Notes: generated from the letters alone by a model not told the origin. Shown: positions 7,798-21,900, numbered from the stretch's first letter. The stretch is 64,000 nt of DNA from Hyalangium gracile (GCF_020103725.1 NZ_JAHXBG010000016.1:1-64000), one strand, 5' to 3'. Made by a program: numbers and translations.

Positions 7798-9846
7798 TCA
7801 GAACTTGAACGGAAAATCGATGGGATCTCCCTGCTTCCGGTGCTTCGGGAAAGACCAGCCCTTGATGAGCCCCGAGATGCAGCTCGCCATATAGGTCTTC
7901 TTGAACTCATCCGACTTCACCAGCACGCCCGACGTCTTGCCGGTGGTCTGGATCGTCCAGCGCATCACCAACGTGCCAGAGATGTCCGGATCGCGCTTCT
8001 TCTGCTCGTTCACGCACTTCAGGATGGCCGGCTTGTTGTTCAGCACCACCGCCATGATCTCCGACTGACCGAGCCGCTCGGGAACACTCCCGCCGCCAGG
8101 CTCGGGCGGAACGTAGACGGACGACGACCCCGACGCGCCGCCGCTCGGCTTCTTCTCCGGCTTCTTCGACCCGAAGAGATCATCGAAGTCATCACCCAGG
8201 CCGTCATCCTGCTTCCCGGATTTCGGAGCCGTGGACGCCGAGCTCACGGCCTCGGGCTGCCTCTCGGGCCGGGAGTTGTTCACCCGCGGCGTGCTCGTGC
8301 GATCAGGACGCGAGCCCGGATTGGTCTTCGTCGCGGCTTCGGCCGATGCAGGAGGCGCAGGCGGCGGCGTGGCGGGAGGCGTCGTCGGAGGTGCCGCCGT
8401 CGGCGCAGGCGTCCCAGCCGCAGCCACGGCCTGGCCCGGCGCAGGCGCGGCAGGCGTGCCCGGAGCGGGCGTAGCAGTCGTACCCGGCGCAGGCGTGGTG
8501 GGCGCGGCCGTATTCGCCGCCGCCACGGGCGGCGTCTTCACCTCAGGCGCAGGCGGAGTCGGCTCGGCCGGCTTCGTCGGCTGAGGCGTGGGCTGCGCCT
8601 CCGCCACGAGCACGGGCTGAGGAGGCTGAGGCTGCGGCGAGGAGCGTCCGAACGCGAGGTATCCCCCAACGCCCAGCAGCGCCACTGCCGCTACCGCGAT
8701 GCTCGCGAACATGACCGTCTTGTTGCCGCCACCCTGCGACCCAGGAGCCGCCGGCGGCGGATAACCCGGGTACGCAGGCTGCGGGTAGCCTCCCGCGGAA
8801 GCGTAGGCCGGCTGCCCGTACGCGGGCGCCGGCTGCGCATACGCGGGCGCGGGCGCCACGGGTGCATACGGCATCGGCGCGGGCTGCGGTGCACGCATCG
8901 GCTCGACGGCGGACAGCATCGGCGCCGCACGCGCGGCCGGAGCCATCGCAGGCTCCGGAGGCGGCAGATCGAGCAGCCCCGGCGCCTGCTTCTCCTCGGC
9001 CGCGGGCTTCGGCGGCGGCTTGGACAGCGCCTCGTTCTCCTCCTTCACCAGCGAGGCGAGCACGCTCGCGGCCGACGGCTTCCAGCCCGACGACGTCGGC
9101 TCCGCGCTCAGCGCGGGCGCAGCGGGAATCTCGGGACGCGTGTTCTTCGCCGCGGCTCCCGCGCTGAAGGCGGACTCCACCGGCGCCGACACGGCCGGCG
9201 TGGAGGTCGACACCGGCGTGGGCGCGACGATGACCGGCTTGGCCGGACGCGGCGCGAGCACCGACGCCAGCTCCGTCACCTCGGAGAGCGGAATCCAGTC
9301 ACCGAAGCCCTGGCGCCAGCACAGGCTGTCCGGCCCCACCTCGCCGCGCTCCCAGTGCTCCTTCACCTTCTCGACCGAGAGCGGCCCCACCTGCTTCTCG
9401 TCGATGGCGACGAACCAGTCGTTCGCGGGCGCCGCCGCCTTCGGCTCGTCCGGCTCCGACTCGGCCTCCGCCAGCTTGCGCACGGCGTCAGTCGAGGACT
9501 TGCTCTCCTTCGTCGGCTCCGCGGGGAGCTTCTGCGAGCCCGAGAGGACCTGATCGAACACCGCGCCGATCTCGTCCTCCTCGACGTCCGTGAAGAGGCC
9601 ACCCTCGGGTGGAGTCCCCAGCGAGGCCAGCCCACTCGCGGCGTTGGCGCTCGCGGCTCCATTGCTCGCGGCCGCGGCAGTCGCCTCCGCTGCTGGAGCT
9701 CCCTCATCCTTCGGCGCCGCGGCACCGGATGGGCGAACCACAATGACGTGGCCGCACTTCTTGCAACGAATCTTGACGCCCTTGGCGCCAATCTTGTCGT
9801 CGCTAATCATGTACTGCGCGCGGCAGCTGTCGCAGACGAAGCGCAT
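7798..9846 (-). CDS. gltJ: Gliding motility protein GltJ (AgmX)
   Basis: GltJ is an inner-membrane component of the Agl-Glt focal-adhesion gliding machine. ATG 9846 gives the family start MRFVCDSC. Domains in order: an MJ0042-type zinc ribbon (C5, C8, C28, C31), a GYF_2-like domain (about 143-190, DWFVAIDEKQVGPLS..., GFGDWIP), a long Pro/Ala linker, one membrane helix (about 377-399), a second Ala/Pro/Thr linker, and a TonB-C-like AgmX/PglI C-terminal domain (about 590-682, ILKCVNEQKKRDPDISGTL). In M. xanthus the cytoplasmic Zn/GYF part contacts the MglA-controlled motor and the C-terminal part lies in the periplasm. The same C-terminal fold is found in GltG of this cluster. It is the last gene of the cluster and is followed by a stem-loop. 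Confidence 0.93.
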   Translation of the reverse strand: MRFVCDSCRAQYMISDDKIGAKGVKIRCKKCGHVIVVRPSGAAAPKDEGAPAAEATAAAASNGAASANAASGLASLGTPPEGGLFTDVEEDEIGAVFDQVLSGSQKLPAEPTKESKSSTDAVRKLAEAESEPDEPKAAAPANDWFVAIDEKQVGPLSVEKVKEHWERGEVGPDSLCWRQGFGDWIPLSEVTELASVLAPRPAKPVIVAPTPVSTSTPAVSAPVESAFSAGAAAKNTRPEIPAAPALSAEPTSSGWKPSAASVLASLVKEENEALSKPPPKPAAEEKQAPGLLDLPPPEPAMAPAARAAPMLSAVEPMRAPQPAPMPYAPVAPAPAYAQPAPAYGQPAYASAGGYPQPAYPGYPPPAAPGSQGGGNKTVMFASIAVAAVALLGVGGYLAFGRSSPQPQPPQPVLVAEAQPTPQPTKPAEPTPPAPEVKTPPVAAANTAAPTTPAPGTTATPAPGTPAAPAPGQAVAAAGTPAPTAAPPTTPPATPPPAPPASAEAATKTNPGSRPDRTSTPRVNNSRPERQPEAVSSASTAPKSGKQDDGLGDDFDDLFGSKKPEKKPSGGASGSSSVYVPPEPGGGSVPERLGQSEIMAVVLNNKPAILKCVNEQKKRDPDISGTLVMRWTIQTTGKTSGVLVKSDEFKKTYMASCISGLIKGWSFPKHRKQGDPIDFPFKF

Positions 9847-9982
9847 CGTTCCCCGCAAGTCTCAGAAAAGACGGAAGAAATCCTGCCAAAATCGTAGAGG
9901 TGCTACCCGGGGGGGTCAAGGATGCGTCCCATGACCGCCCGGTCACCCTTCAACGGCTGAACCCTTCATCAGGTTCTAACCG

Positions 9983-12900
9983 CTACTTCCTCACCTGTAC
10001 CTCCACGTGCGTCCCTACAGCGACACGCAGGGCATGCAGGTCCTCGGACGTCGCGAACACCAATAGATCCCGTAGCTTGGTGGTAGGGGGGACCCGGAAC
10101 GTCGAGCCTGTCTCCCCGCTCACCATGCGCTTGACGGGCTCCATCTCCCCCGCGGCGAACAAGCCAGCGCGCGCGGCGGTCAGCTCCACGCCCTCCAGCC
10201 AGGTGCGCACATCCATCGGGGTCGCCGTGGGCAGGTAGGCGCGGGCCACCTTCGCCAGGGCTCCCCGGGCCGGCTCGCTCAGGTTCTTCTCCAGGATCTG
10301 CCGCGCCTCGCCGAAGTGGCGCGGATCAGCCGTGGGACGGATCTGGCCCACCATCATGCTGAGCGCCGCCTGGAGGAGTGCCTCGAGGCGATCCGGCGCC
10401 AGCCGCTGACTGAACGCGAGCTCCGGCCGCGCCAGCGCGAGCGTGCGGCCCAGCAGGTAGTAGACCTCTTTCTGTCCCTGCTCCCCGAAGAACTTGCCGC
10501 CCACGCGCACGCAGGCCGGGTGAGTCTGCAGCAGATCCACGTTGACCATCGGCTCGGGCGCGGGCTCGTTGGAGCGCCGGCTCAACAGCTCGCGCTTCGC
10601 CACGAGGAACGGCGAGTACAGCTCCACTGCCTCCATGCCGAAGAGCCGCGCCACGTAGCGGTAGTGGTGCACGTGGTACTCCTGCGACATCCCCACGTCG
10701 ATGCGGTGCTTCTTCGGGACGATCTGGTACTGCTGGAAGGGCAGCGCGTACAGGTGCCCCACCTGCTCGAACAGGATCCCCAGCAGCTCGGTGAGCGGCG
10801 TGCGCACCTTCTGATGGAACAGGTGCGACTGCCACAGCCGATCCGTCAGCACGCGCTGCGCCACTTCCTTGCGCTTGGCGTAGGGCCCCAGCTTCGTGAG
10901 GATCTCCTTCTCGTCATCCCCCGCGTCGCCCACGAGCCCCGCCACCGCCTGCGCGGCCAGCCACGCCCCGTCGTAGTCCTTGCGCAGCGCCAGCAGGCGC
11001 ACGAGCTGGCCGCACACCTTGCGCGGATCGCTCGTGTTCGGCAGCGCCCGGCGGAGCGCCGCGATGGCCTCCTCCTCCTTGCCCTGCACCTGCCCGGCCA
11101 CCTCGGCGTACGTCTCCTGCACCACCGCGTCGTCCGGCAGGCCCTTGGCCACCACGCCGTAGGCCGCCACCGCGCCCTCCGTGTTCTTCAGCACCTGGAG
11201 GTACAAGTCTCCCAGCGCACGCCACAGCGCCATGCGCGCCACGTGCGTGTCCGGCGTCTTCGGGATGCGTGACAGCATCCGCGCGTAGTTGTCCTCCAGC
11301 GCCTTCCACTGCTCCGCGGCGCCCAGCATGGACTCCAGCGCGCTGAAGGCCTCCACGAAGCGGTGATCCAGGTCCAGGGCCCGGTTGAACGCCTCGGCGG
11401 CTCCGTCGACGTCCTTCGCCTCGTCGCGGCGGATCTCCGCCAGCGCGAACCACACGCGCTTGGCTTTCTGCGGCTCGGCGGCCAGCGTCGGCAGCGAGAG
11501 CATCCGCTGCAACACGTCCGCCGCCTTGTGCCCCTGGCGCGTCTCGCGCAGCAGCACGTACAGCGAGTCCATCACGTCCAGCGCGTCCGGCTGCTCCTTG
11601 AGCGCCCCGCTGAACGCGTCGATCGCCATGTACGGATCCTTCAGCTTGTCCCGCGCGATCTGACCCAGTTCCAGGTAGACGCGGAACTTCGCCTCGCCGT
11701 CCAGCACGTTCACGAGCTGCTGGCGCAGGTCCGCCGACTTCTCGTACTGGCCCACCTTGTCCATCAGCGCCACCAACGCCCGCAGGGAAGGCTCGTGGCC
11801 CGGATCGATGGCGAGCGCCTTCTCGAAGTGGTTCTGCGCGCGATCCGCGTGGCCCAGCGCGGCCAGCACGTCGCCGAGCTGCCAGTAGACCTCCACCACC
11901 TCGAGGTCCGTCAGGCTCTCACGGTGGTGGATGAGGATGGCCTGGAACACCTTGAGCGCGTCCTCGTAGCGCTTCGCCTGCACCAGCAGGTTGCCGAAGC
12001 TCTCCAGGTTGGCCAGGTACCTCGAGTCCAGGCCGTACGACTTCTCGTACGCGTCCAGCGCCTTCTCGCGCTTGCCCAGCTTCTCCGCCACGTAGCCCAG
12101 CCGGTAGAGCTGCCGAGACAGCTCCACCGTCAGCGCGCCGTCCTTCTCCGCGATGGCCCTCTCCGCCATCTTCCGGGCGACGATGTCCAGCATCTTCTCG
12201 CCCAGCGGCCAGTCCTCACGCGCGATGTAGACGTCCGCCAGCGGGCGCGCCGCCTCGAGGCTGTCCGGCACGTGCTTGAGCACCTCCTCGAAGTAGTGCG
12301 TCGCCGTCTGCTGATCCTGCCGCGTCTCCACGTGGTACTTCGCCACGTCCAGCAGCGCGCGCGCCTTGGCCTGCGGATCCTCGGAGCTCTGGGCCTCCTG
12401 GAGCAGCGTCTGCTCGTAGCCGCCCCAGTCCTTCTCCTGCTCCTGGATGCCCTTCAGCGCCCGGATGCTGGGCAGGTAGCCCGGGTCGATCGCCAGCGCC
12501 TGCTGGTAGTTCGACTTCGCGCTCCCCGTGTCCATCAACATGTCTTCGTTGATCTTGCCCATGCGGTGGAACAGCTCCACCGCCTCCTGCGTCTGGCCCG
12601 CCACCTGCGCCTCGCGCTGCAGCATCTCCAGCGCGAAGGGCCAGTTGCCGCTGCGCTCGTAGAGGTTGCCCAGGGCGTGCATCGCCGGCCGGCAGTTCGG
12701 ATCCACCTGCAGCGCGTAGCCGTAGCTGTCCACCGCGCGGTCCACCGCCTTCATCTGCTGGTGGTAGACGGTGCCCATGTCCACGTACAGCTGGGCCTGC
12801 TCCTGCGGCTCCGACGTCAGCGCGAGCTGCCGCTCGTAGGCGACGATCAGGTCCTCCCACCGCTCCTGCGTGCGGCGCAGGCGGATGAGCGTCTTGATCG

Positions 12901-15900
12901 CCTGCATGTTCGTCTGATCGATGGCCAGGATGGCCTCGACGCAGGCGTCCGCGTTCGCCGGGTTCTGGTACTTGTCCTCCCAGATGCCCGCGCTGCGGAA
13001 GAGCACGCGCACCCGCTCGCGGTAGTCCGTGCTCAGCTCCAGCATCCGCTCGTACACGGCCAGCAGCTCCGCCGGCTGGTCGAGCTTGGTGTGCAGCCGC
13101 TCCAGGGACTCCAGCGCCTCGCGGTTCTCCGGATCGAACTCCAGCGCCTGCCGGTAGGCCACCACCGCGGCCTCGTCGTCACCGATGTCCCGCTCGTAGA
13201 CGCCCGCCACCTGCACCTGGATGCGCGCACGCTCCTCCGTCGTGCCCGCCAGGTCTCGCGTCCGCAGCAGCGTCGCGGCCACGTCCTGGTGCGCGTTCTG
13301 ACGCCGATACAGCAGCGTGAGCACGCCCAGCGTCTCCATGTCCGGCTCGAGCTCCAGCGCTCGCAGCAGCGCCGTGGCCGCCTCCTGCGGATCCCCGATG
13401 GCCTCGTCGTAGACGCGGGCGATCTCCTTCAGGATGCCCTTGCGCGCCTCGATGGACGCGGCCGCCTCCAGCTTCTGCTCCAGGGCCACCACGTACTCGC
13501 GGTCCCGACCGCGACGGTGGAACATCGCGGACAGCCCGTCGAGCGCCGTGGCGTTCGTCGGATCGAACTCGAGGATCTTCCGGAACGCCGCCTCGGCCGC
13601 GGGCGCGTCGTCCAGCCGCTCGTCGTGGACGCGGGCCAGCGTGGCGTAGAGCCGCTCGGCCAGCGGGCCCTTCGGCAGCGAGTCCGCCACCTCCTCGTAG
13701 ACCGCCGCCAGCTCCTCGTGGGAGCCCGTCTCGTTCGCCAGCCGCTCCACTTCCTCGCGCAGCGTGTCGTCCGCGGCGTCGATCTGGAGCGCACGGCAGA
13801 GCGCCAGGAACGCCACGTCCTTCTGCCCGAGCCGCTCCTCCTGCACCCGCGCCAGCTCGCGCAGCCAGGAGAGCTTCTCCTCGTCCGTGACGAGGTGAGG
13901 CATGTAGCGGTCCACCACGCCGGCGTAGGCACGCCAGTCGTTGTGGCCACGATACAGCGTGGACACCCGCTCGAAGGCCTTGCGGTTGGCCGGATCCAGC
14001 TCCAGCACCTTCTCCAGCGCTCCCGCGGACAGCTCGGGCTTGGCGCCCGGGCCTTCCCACATGTCCGCCACCGCGAAGTACGTCTCCACCGCCTGCTCTC
14101 GCTCCTCGGCGGCCAGGTGCACCTGCACCTTGAGCTCCAGGGCGCGGACGGCGTCGTTGTACGCGCGCAGCGACACGAACAGCGCGTGGACCCGATCCAG
14201 GTCCGCCACCGAGTGCGGCTCCACCTCGAGCGCCCGGCGAGCGGCGTCCAGCGCCTCCTCGCGGCGGCTCATCTCCGCCAGCACCTCGGCCAGGCGCAGG
14301 CGCAGCGCCTTCACGCCATCCGAGGCCTCCTGCAGCGGCACGAGCCGACGCAGCACGCTCACCAGCTCCTCGCGCTGCCCCGTCTCCTCGTACAGCTCGC
14401 GCAGCGTGTCCAGCACGCCGCGGTGACGCGCGTCACGGTCGAGCGCCGCCTTGAAGTACGGCACCGCCGCCTCGGGCTGCTTCAGCAGCCGGTACACCAC
14501 CCGGCCCAGCCGCTCGTTGAGGCGCACCACCTCGCGCGGATCCAGCGTCTGCGCCAGGCGGTCCGCCAGCAGCGTGCGCAGCTCCTCCGGCCGGCCCGCG
14601 CGCTCCAGCAGCCCTTCCAGCGCGCTGAACGCCTGCTCGTTGCGCGGGTTCTTCGCCAGCAGCTCGCGGTACAGCTCGATGGAGCGGCCCAGGTCCTCCA
14701 GCCCCTCGGCCGACACCTGCGCCATCTTCCCGAGCACTCGCTCCTTCTCCTCTCCGGAGACGCGCTCGAGCTCGTGCTGCAGGATGGCGTACAGCTTGTC
14801 GGACGCTCCCGCCGTCTCGTACAGCCCCTCCAGGAGCCGCGCGGACGCCAGGTGCCCCGGATCGATCGTCAGGATCTGCTCGTAGGCGGACGCCGCGCGA
14901 TCAGGGCTGTCCAGCCGCTCCTGGAAGATCTGTCCCACGCGGAAGAGGAAGCCCACCTTGTCCGCGGGCGCCGTGGCTCCGGCGGCCAGCTGCTCCAGCA
15001 CGCCCGCCAGCTCCGGCCACGCCTCCAGCTCCACGTAGAGCCGATCCAGCGCCAGCAGCGCCTTCTCCTGCACCGAGGCGTGCATGCTGCGCGCGCGCTC
15101 GTAGTAGGTGATGGCGCGCTCCGGCTCGCGCAGGCGCGTCTCCAGCATCTGGCCCAGCTTGAGGCAGACCTCCGCCGCGTCCGCCGCCTCGGCCACGCGC
15201 GGCAGGGACTCCTCGTAGGCCGCCACCAGCTCGTCATACGTGTTGGAGGCGTCGGTCGCGTTCTCCAGCCGGTGACGCAGATCCGCGTCGTTCGGGTCCT
15301 CCTTGAAGGCCCGGAAGAGCGCCAGGAAGGCCAGCTCCGCCTCGCCCTGCGTCTCGCGCAGCGTGGCCAGCTCTCCGAGCAGCGCCTTCTTCTCGAAGGC
15401 ATCCGTGGACACACCGACACGGACCTCGATGAACTGCGCCAGCTTCGTGATGTCGCCACTCGCCCGGAAGGCGCGCAGCAGCGTCTCCACCGCGAGCAGG
15501 TTCTGCGGCTCGCGCGTCACCCACGCCTCCATGCGCGCCACCGCGCCCGCATGGTTGGGCTGCAGCGAGAGCACCTCGCCGAACTGCGCCAGCGCTCCCG
15601 TCTTGTCGAGCAGCTTCGTCTCGCGCACCGTCGCCAGCCGGAACTTCAGCTCCAGCGACTGCTCCGGCGGCATCAGCGCGATGCGCCTGGCCAGCACGTC
15701 GGCCAGCTCCGGCCACCGCTCCTGCTTCTGGCAGAGGCTCTCCATCCGGGCCAGCGCCGCGGCGTCGTCCGGCTTGAGCTCCATCAGCCGCCGGAACGTC
15801 GCCAGCGCGCCCAGGTTGTCCTTGAGCTGATCCTCCTGCAGCACGCCGATCTGGAAGAGCACCGCCGCACGGCGCGTCGGCTCCTCCGCCATCGCCAGCT

Positions 15901-18900
15901 GCCGGCGCAGCACCTCGAGCAGCTCCGAGGGCTTGCCCTCGGACGTCAGCAGGCGCCCGATGCTCTCCAAGGCCTCCTCGTCCGTGGGCCGGACCTCCAT
16001 CACCTTGCGCCACGCGGCGAGCGCCTCGTTGTCCTCGCCCATGCGCGCCTGCAGCCGCGCCAGCGCCCGGTACAGCTCCGCGCGCGCGGAGTCGCCGGCC
16101 TTCGGGGCGATCTGCGCGAGGACCTCGATGAACTCCTCGGCCGTGCCCGCCGGCTCCACCAGCGAGAGGCACAGCTCGAGCGAGCGCGGCTCGTCCGGCA
16201 GATCCTGCAGCGCGCGCACCGCGTACACGAACGCCAGCTCCGCGTTCTCCATGGGGCCCGCGTACGTCTCCGCGATGCGCCGCAGCAGCGCCGCGCGCTC
16301 CTGGGGCACCGGCTCCACGGAGGCTCGCGCCTCCAGCATCTGCACCTGCTTGAGGTGGTCTCCCACCCCGGCGAACACCGGCTCCAGGGCGCTGGCCGCC
16401 GCGCCGCGCAGCGGGCTCTCCGAGCGCGCCATCTCCTCCAGCGCACCCACCGCTCCCGCATGCCCGGCCCGACGCGCGAGCACCGCCTGGTACAGATCCA
16501 GCGCGCCGCGCGGATCATCCAGACGGGTGAACTTCAGGCGGCCCAGGCGCACGCGCAGCTCCGAGGCCTCCTCCACCGCGTTGCGCGCGTCCGCGAGCTG
16601 GATCTCCCGCTCGATGTGCTGCGCCAGCTCCGGCCAGCGCTCCATCTCCGTGAGCACCTTGGCCAGCAGCTTCAGCGCGTTGCCGTTCTCCGGCCGCCGA
16701 TCCAGGACCTCCCGGTAGGCCTGCGCGGCGAGCGCCTTGTCCGACAGCGTCTCCTCCGCCAGGTGGCCCAGCTCGAAGAGCAGGTTGATCTGCGAGCTGG
16801 GGTTGGTGTCCGCCGCCACCTGCCGCCGCATCACCAGCGCCAGATCGCGGTGCGCCCCCGTGCGCCGGTGGATCCGGGCGATCGACTCCAGCACGTCCTT
16901 GTTGTACGGGTCGCGCCGGCTGACCTCCTCCAGCGCCCGGACGGCCAGGTCGTAGCGCTTCATGCGCCCGTCGTAGATGGCCGCCAGCCGCCGCCACAGC
17001 TCACCCGCCAGCGGCTCCTTGGTGCCGCGCTCGAGCTGATCCTCGTAGGCCGCCGCCACCTCCTCGAAGGAGCCCGAGTCGGCCGCCAGCCGCTCCAGCT
17101 CCTCCAGGACGCTCTGCGCCTGCGGGAACTCGTTGAACGCCCGCAGCCGCGCGGCGAACGCCAGCGACGTCTGCCCCAGCGCCTCGCGCAGGATGGCGAT
17201 CTCCTGGATGCGCTCCAGGCGCTGCTCCGGCGGGGCGGAGGACAGCAGCACCTCCAGCACCTCCACCAGCTTCCGGGTGTCGTTGATGCTGCGGTAGACG
17301 GGCTCCAGCAGGCGGGCCGCGTCCAGCCGCTGCCCTTCCTGCGCGAACAGCCGCTCCAGGCCCGCGATGGCCTGCGGATCCCCAGGCACCAGCTCCAGCA
17401 TGCCGCGGTAGCCGATGAGCGCCTCGGCCGTGCTCCCCGCCAGCTCCAGCAGCTGCGCCCGGCGCAGCATGAAGCCACGGCGGGACTCGGCGTCCGCCGC
17501 CAGCTCCGCCAGCTGGGCCAGCACGTCCGCCTGCTCCTGGACGCGGTGCCCCTTGGCGAACAGCTTGTCCAGCGCCAGCAGCCCCTCGGGCCCCTTCTTG
17601 ATGGCCAGCGCCGAGCGGTAGGCCTCGATGGCCTTCGCGTCCTCGCCAGCGCTGGCGAAGGCATCACCCGCCTTCAGCAGCAGGCCCCGACGGGCCTCCG
17701 GATCGGTCGAGAGCTGCGCCTGCTGCGCGTACACCTCGGAGAGGTTCTTGGCGTTCTGTCCCTTCTCGTACAGCCGGGACAGCGCCTCGAGCGCCTGGCG
17801 ATCCTGCGGCGCCTCCTGCAGCAGGTTCTTCCAGAGGCGCGTGGCCTCCTCGGGCTGGTTGAGCTGCTCGCGCAGCTCCGCCGTCCTGCGCAGCAGCGCC
17901 ATCGCGGCCGCATCGCCCGAGGGCAGATCCGTGGCCGCGTCCTCGTAGATCTCCGCCAGCGTCTCGTGAGAGCCCGTCTCGCGCGCCAGCCGCTCCAGGT
18001 CCGGCTGCAGCGCCTCGCGGTCCAGCCCCGCCGCGAAGGCCTTCACCGCCGCCATGAACGCCAGCGACGGCTGCTGCATCTCCTGCTCGTAGATGAGGCG
18101 GATCTCCGCCGCGAGCTGCGCCTTCTCCACCGTGAGCGCGGCTTCCATGCGCGTCTCACGCAGCGCCACGCGGCGGGCATGGTCACCCAGCTGCTTGAGC
18201 ACTGGATCGAGCGTCTCCAGCGCCGCCCGGCTCGTCGGCAGGGCCGCCTTCACCCACTCCTCCAGCGCGGCGCGCGCGCCGGGGTGGCCCGGATCCTCGG
18301 ACAGGATGCGCTCGTAGAGCTTGAGCGCGGCGTTGGGGTTGTTCAGCTCGGTGCGCAGCAGCTCCGCCAGGCGGAAGGAGACCTCACGCCCCTGCGGGCT
18401 CTGGCCCTCCTGGCTGCGCCGCAGCGACAGCGCCCAGGCCAGCTCCTGGGAGCGCCCCAGCTCCGTGTAGAGGCGATCCAGCGAGGCGGCGGCCTCGCGC
18501 TGAAGCTGATCCTTCTCGGCGATCGCGCGCCACGCGGCGGCCGCGCGCTCCTTGTTCTCCAGCTTGCTCTCGTGCAGCAGCGCGGCCTCGCGCAGGTAGG
18601 CCACCTGCTCCGCCGTCTCCGTCGACACGGAGGCCAGCTTCTCGAGCACCTCGGCCACCTCGGCCCACTGCTCGCCCGCGCGGTGGAGCCGCTGCAGCGC
18701 CTTGAGGCAGTCGACGTTGGTGGGCTCCAGCGCCAGCAGCGCGTGCAGCGCCTTGATCGCGCCCGCCTTGTCGTCGAGCTTCTTCTCCTGCACGTCCGCC
18801 AGCTCGCGCAGGATCGCCGCGCGCGCCGGGCCGACATTCCCCTCCTCCGTCAGCTCCTGGAGGATCTCCGCGAAGCTGTCCAGCGAGTCCGCGTCCTCGG

Positions 18901-21900
18901 CCGCCTGGCGCGCCGTGGCCCGCAGCCCCGTGTCGCCCGGCGTCAGGCGCATGGCCCGTGCCAGCGAGGCGAAGGCCAGCTCCGGCTGCCGCAGGTGCGT
19001 CAGGTGCACGTGCGCGGCCTGGCGCAGCGCCTGCGCACGACCCGCGTCATCCTTCGCCACCTCGGCCAGCACGTCCAGCGCGGCCACCAGCTTGCGGTGG
19101 TCCTTGGTGAGCTCGTACGCCGGCAGCAGGGCCCGCGCCGCCTCCTCGCGCGCGGGTCCGGAGGCGAGCATCCCCTCCAGCGCGGTGAGCGCGTCCGGAT
19201 CCGACGGGCGCTGACGCAGGATGTCCGCGTAGCTGCGCACCGCCTCGGCCTGGTCGCCTCCCGGCGCGCCCTGGAGCAGCTGCGCACGCTTGAGCTTCAG
19301 CCGCGCCACCTTCTCGGTGTCTCCGGCCGTCTCCGCCAGCTCCACCATGCGCGCCAGCGTCTCGTTCAGCTCGCGCGTGCGGCCCGCCTTCTCGTACAGC
19401 TCGGCGAGCCTCGGCAGGAACTTGCCCTCCTCGGCGCCGTTCGAGATCGCCGTCTGCAGGGCCTCCGCGGCCTCCGCCGGGCGCCCCGTCTGCGCGTTGA
19501 GCTCCACCAGCTGGAGCAGCAGCTTCAGCCGCTCCTGGCCCTTGGCCGTCTGGATGCGCTTGCGGAGCATGCTCTCCGCGTCCGCCACGCGCCCCGCCCG
19601 CCAGAGCATCCGCAGCAGCCGCTGGAGCAGCTCGGGCGACTCCGGAGCACGCCCCAGCGCCGCCTGCAGCGCGTCGATGGCGTCCGGCACCGCGCCCACC
19701 TCTTCGGCCAGCGCCGCCGAGTCCGACAGCAGCTGCACGGCGACCGCCAGCTCCTCCGTCTCCGTCGCCAGCCGGCGCAGCACTCGCACCAGCTCCGCCT
19801 GCGCGGACAGGTCGTGCGCCAGGCGCAGCGCCTCGGTGCGGCTCAGCTCGTCCTTGGGGTTCTCGCGCAGCGCGCGGACCCGGCAGTCGAAGGCCGCCCG
19901 GCTGTCGGCCAGCTGCTTCTCGTGGATCGTCGCCAGCAGCGTGAACAGGCGCTGCCGCGCCGCCAGGTCGGTCGTGGCGTCCAGCTGCTGCTGGAGCGCG
20001 GCCACCTGCCGCTGGTGATCGCCCGTGCGGCCGTAGTGGTTGGCGAGCGCCTCGGCGATCTCGCCCGTCCGGATGTTGGCCGACGCCAGTCGCTCCAGGC
20101 CACCCACCACCAGGCCCGTGGACACGTTCTCCGCCAGCAGCTTCAGGAAGATCTGCGCGGCATCCTGCGGCCGGTTCAGCCGCTCCGCGTAGAGCTTCGC
20201 CTGCCGCGCCGTCCAGTCGCTGCGCTCCACCTGCGTCTCGGCGAGCTTCGACAGCCGGCCCGCCAGCGTCGCGGCCTCCTCGAACTTCGACAGCGACACG
20301 CACAGCGCCTGCAGGCGCTGCAGCGGCCCGGGCTCATCCGGCGCCATCGAGACGAGCTGCCGCACCAGCGGCTCGATCTCCTCCGGCGGAGCGCTCGTGT
20401 TCTCCTTGCGGCTGATCTCGCCCTCCAGCTTCACCCGCGGATCATCCGCGAGCGCCGCCGCCGCCTTGAGCGACTTCACGGCCTCCTCGGCCACGGAGTC
20501 CCCCGGCGCGCGCGCCAGCACCTCGCGCCACGCCGCCTCGGCGCCCACGGGATCTCCCAGCGGGCCCTGGAGCAGCTGCGCCAGCTGCCGCCAGATGGCC
20601 AGCGCCACCTGCTCCGGCGCCACCAGCACCGCGCGCTTGAGCGCCATGGCCAGCTCGTGCTGCGCCTGCGCCTTCTCCGCGTGCTCCACCACCGTGCCCA
20701 GCAGCAGCGGCCGCGCCGGATCCAGCACCAGCGCCCGCGCCAGCACGCCGAAGGCCCGCTTCGCGTCCCCGCTCTCCTCGAACGTGAGCGCCAGGGCCTC
20801 GCAGAACGCGATGCGCTCGGCCTTCGAGCGCGGCGCCAGCATGGCCAGATCCAGCAGGGGCTCCAGCGCGTCGAACTGCTCGTCCTCCGCCAGCAGCCGC
20901 GCCAGGTGGAAGGCCGCCAGCGCGTTGGCCGGATCGCTCTTGAGCGCCGCCTCCAGGTGCACGCGCGCCGCCGACCCGTCCTTCAAGTGCTCCAGGCACA
21001 GCTCCGCCATCCGCATCCGCAGCGCGGCCTGCGCCTGGCGGTCCTTCACCGTGGCCACGTGCCGCTCGAGCACCGCGACGGCATCGGCCGCCCGCCCCTG
21101 CTCGATCAGCGTCTCCGCCGCCAGGTTCACCGCGTCCGCCCGAGAGGGGTCCGCCGCCGCCGCCTTCTCGATGGCCGCCAGCGCGCCCGCCGGATCGTTC
21201 AGCCGCGTCAGGCGCCCGGTGCCCACGCGCAGCCACAGGTCCACCTGCGCCGTGCGATCCTTGGCCTCGGTGGCCATGGCCTCGAACTGGGCGATCGCCG
21301 GGGCGAAGTCCCCGCTGCGCTCGGCCAGCCGCTCGATGAGGTTGAGCGCCTCGGGCATGCCCGGCCACAGCAGGAAGCACCGATCCAGCGCCTCCTTCAC
21401 CTTGGCCGCCGCGGTCGGCTCGTACCAGGCGAACAGCTTCGCCACCAGCAGCGACAGCCGCGCCGCGCTCTTCCGGTCCCGCTCCTCCAGCGACATGCTG
21501 CGCAGCATCCGGACGCGGTCGCGCCACGTCTGCTCGAAGCGCTGCAGCGCCTTCTGCGCCTTCTCCACCCGCGCGTTCTGCGCATCCAGCGTGCGCGCCA
21601 CATCGAGCACCTTCTGCGCCAGCGCGTGCTCGGTGGGATCCTCCACCAGCCGCTCGGCCACGGCCGCGTACTCCTCGGCCATGCCCTCGGGGCCCATCGC
21701 CTCGCGCTCGCGCTCCAGCGACTCGAAGACGGGCTGGAAGCGATCCTCGGCCAGCAGCAGCTGACGCAGCCTGCGGAACGTCGCCCGATCCGGCTGGGCG
21801 CGCGCGGCCTGCTGCAGGCAGAACACCGCTCGATCCCTGCGGAAGAGCTTGGTCTCGTAGAGGTCCGCCGCCTTCAGGAAGAAGGCCGCGCTCTCCTTGC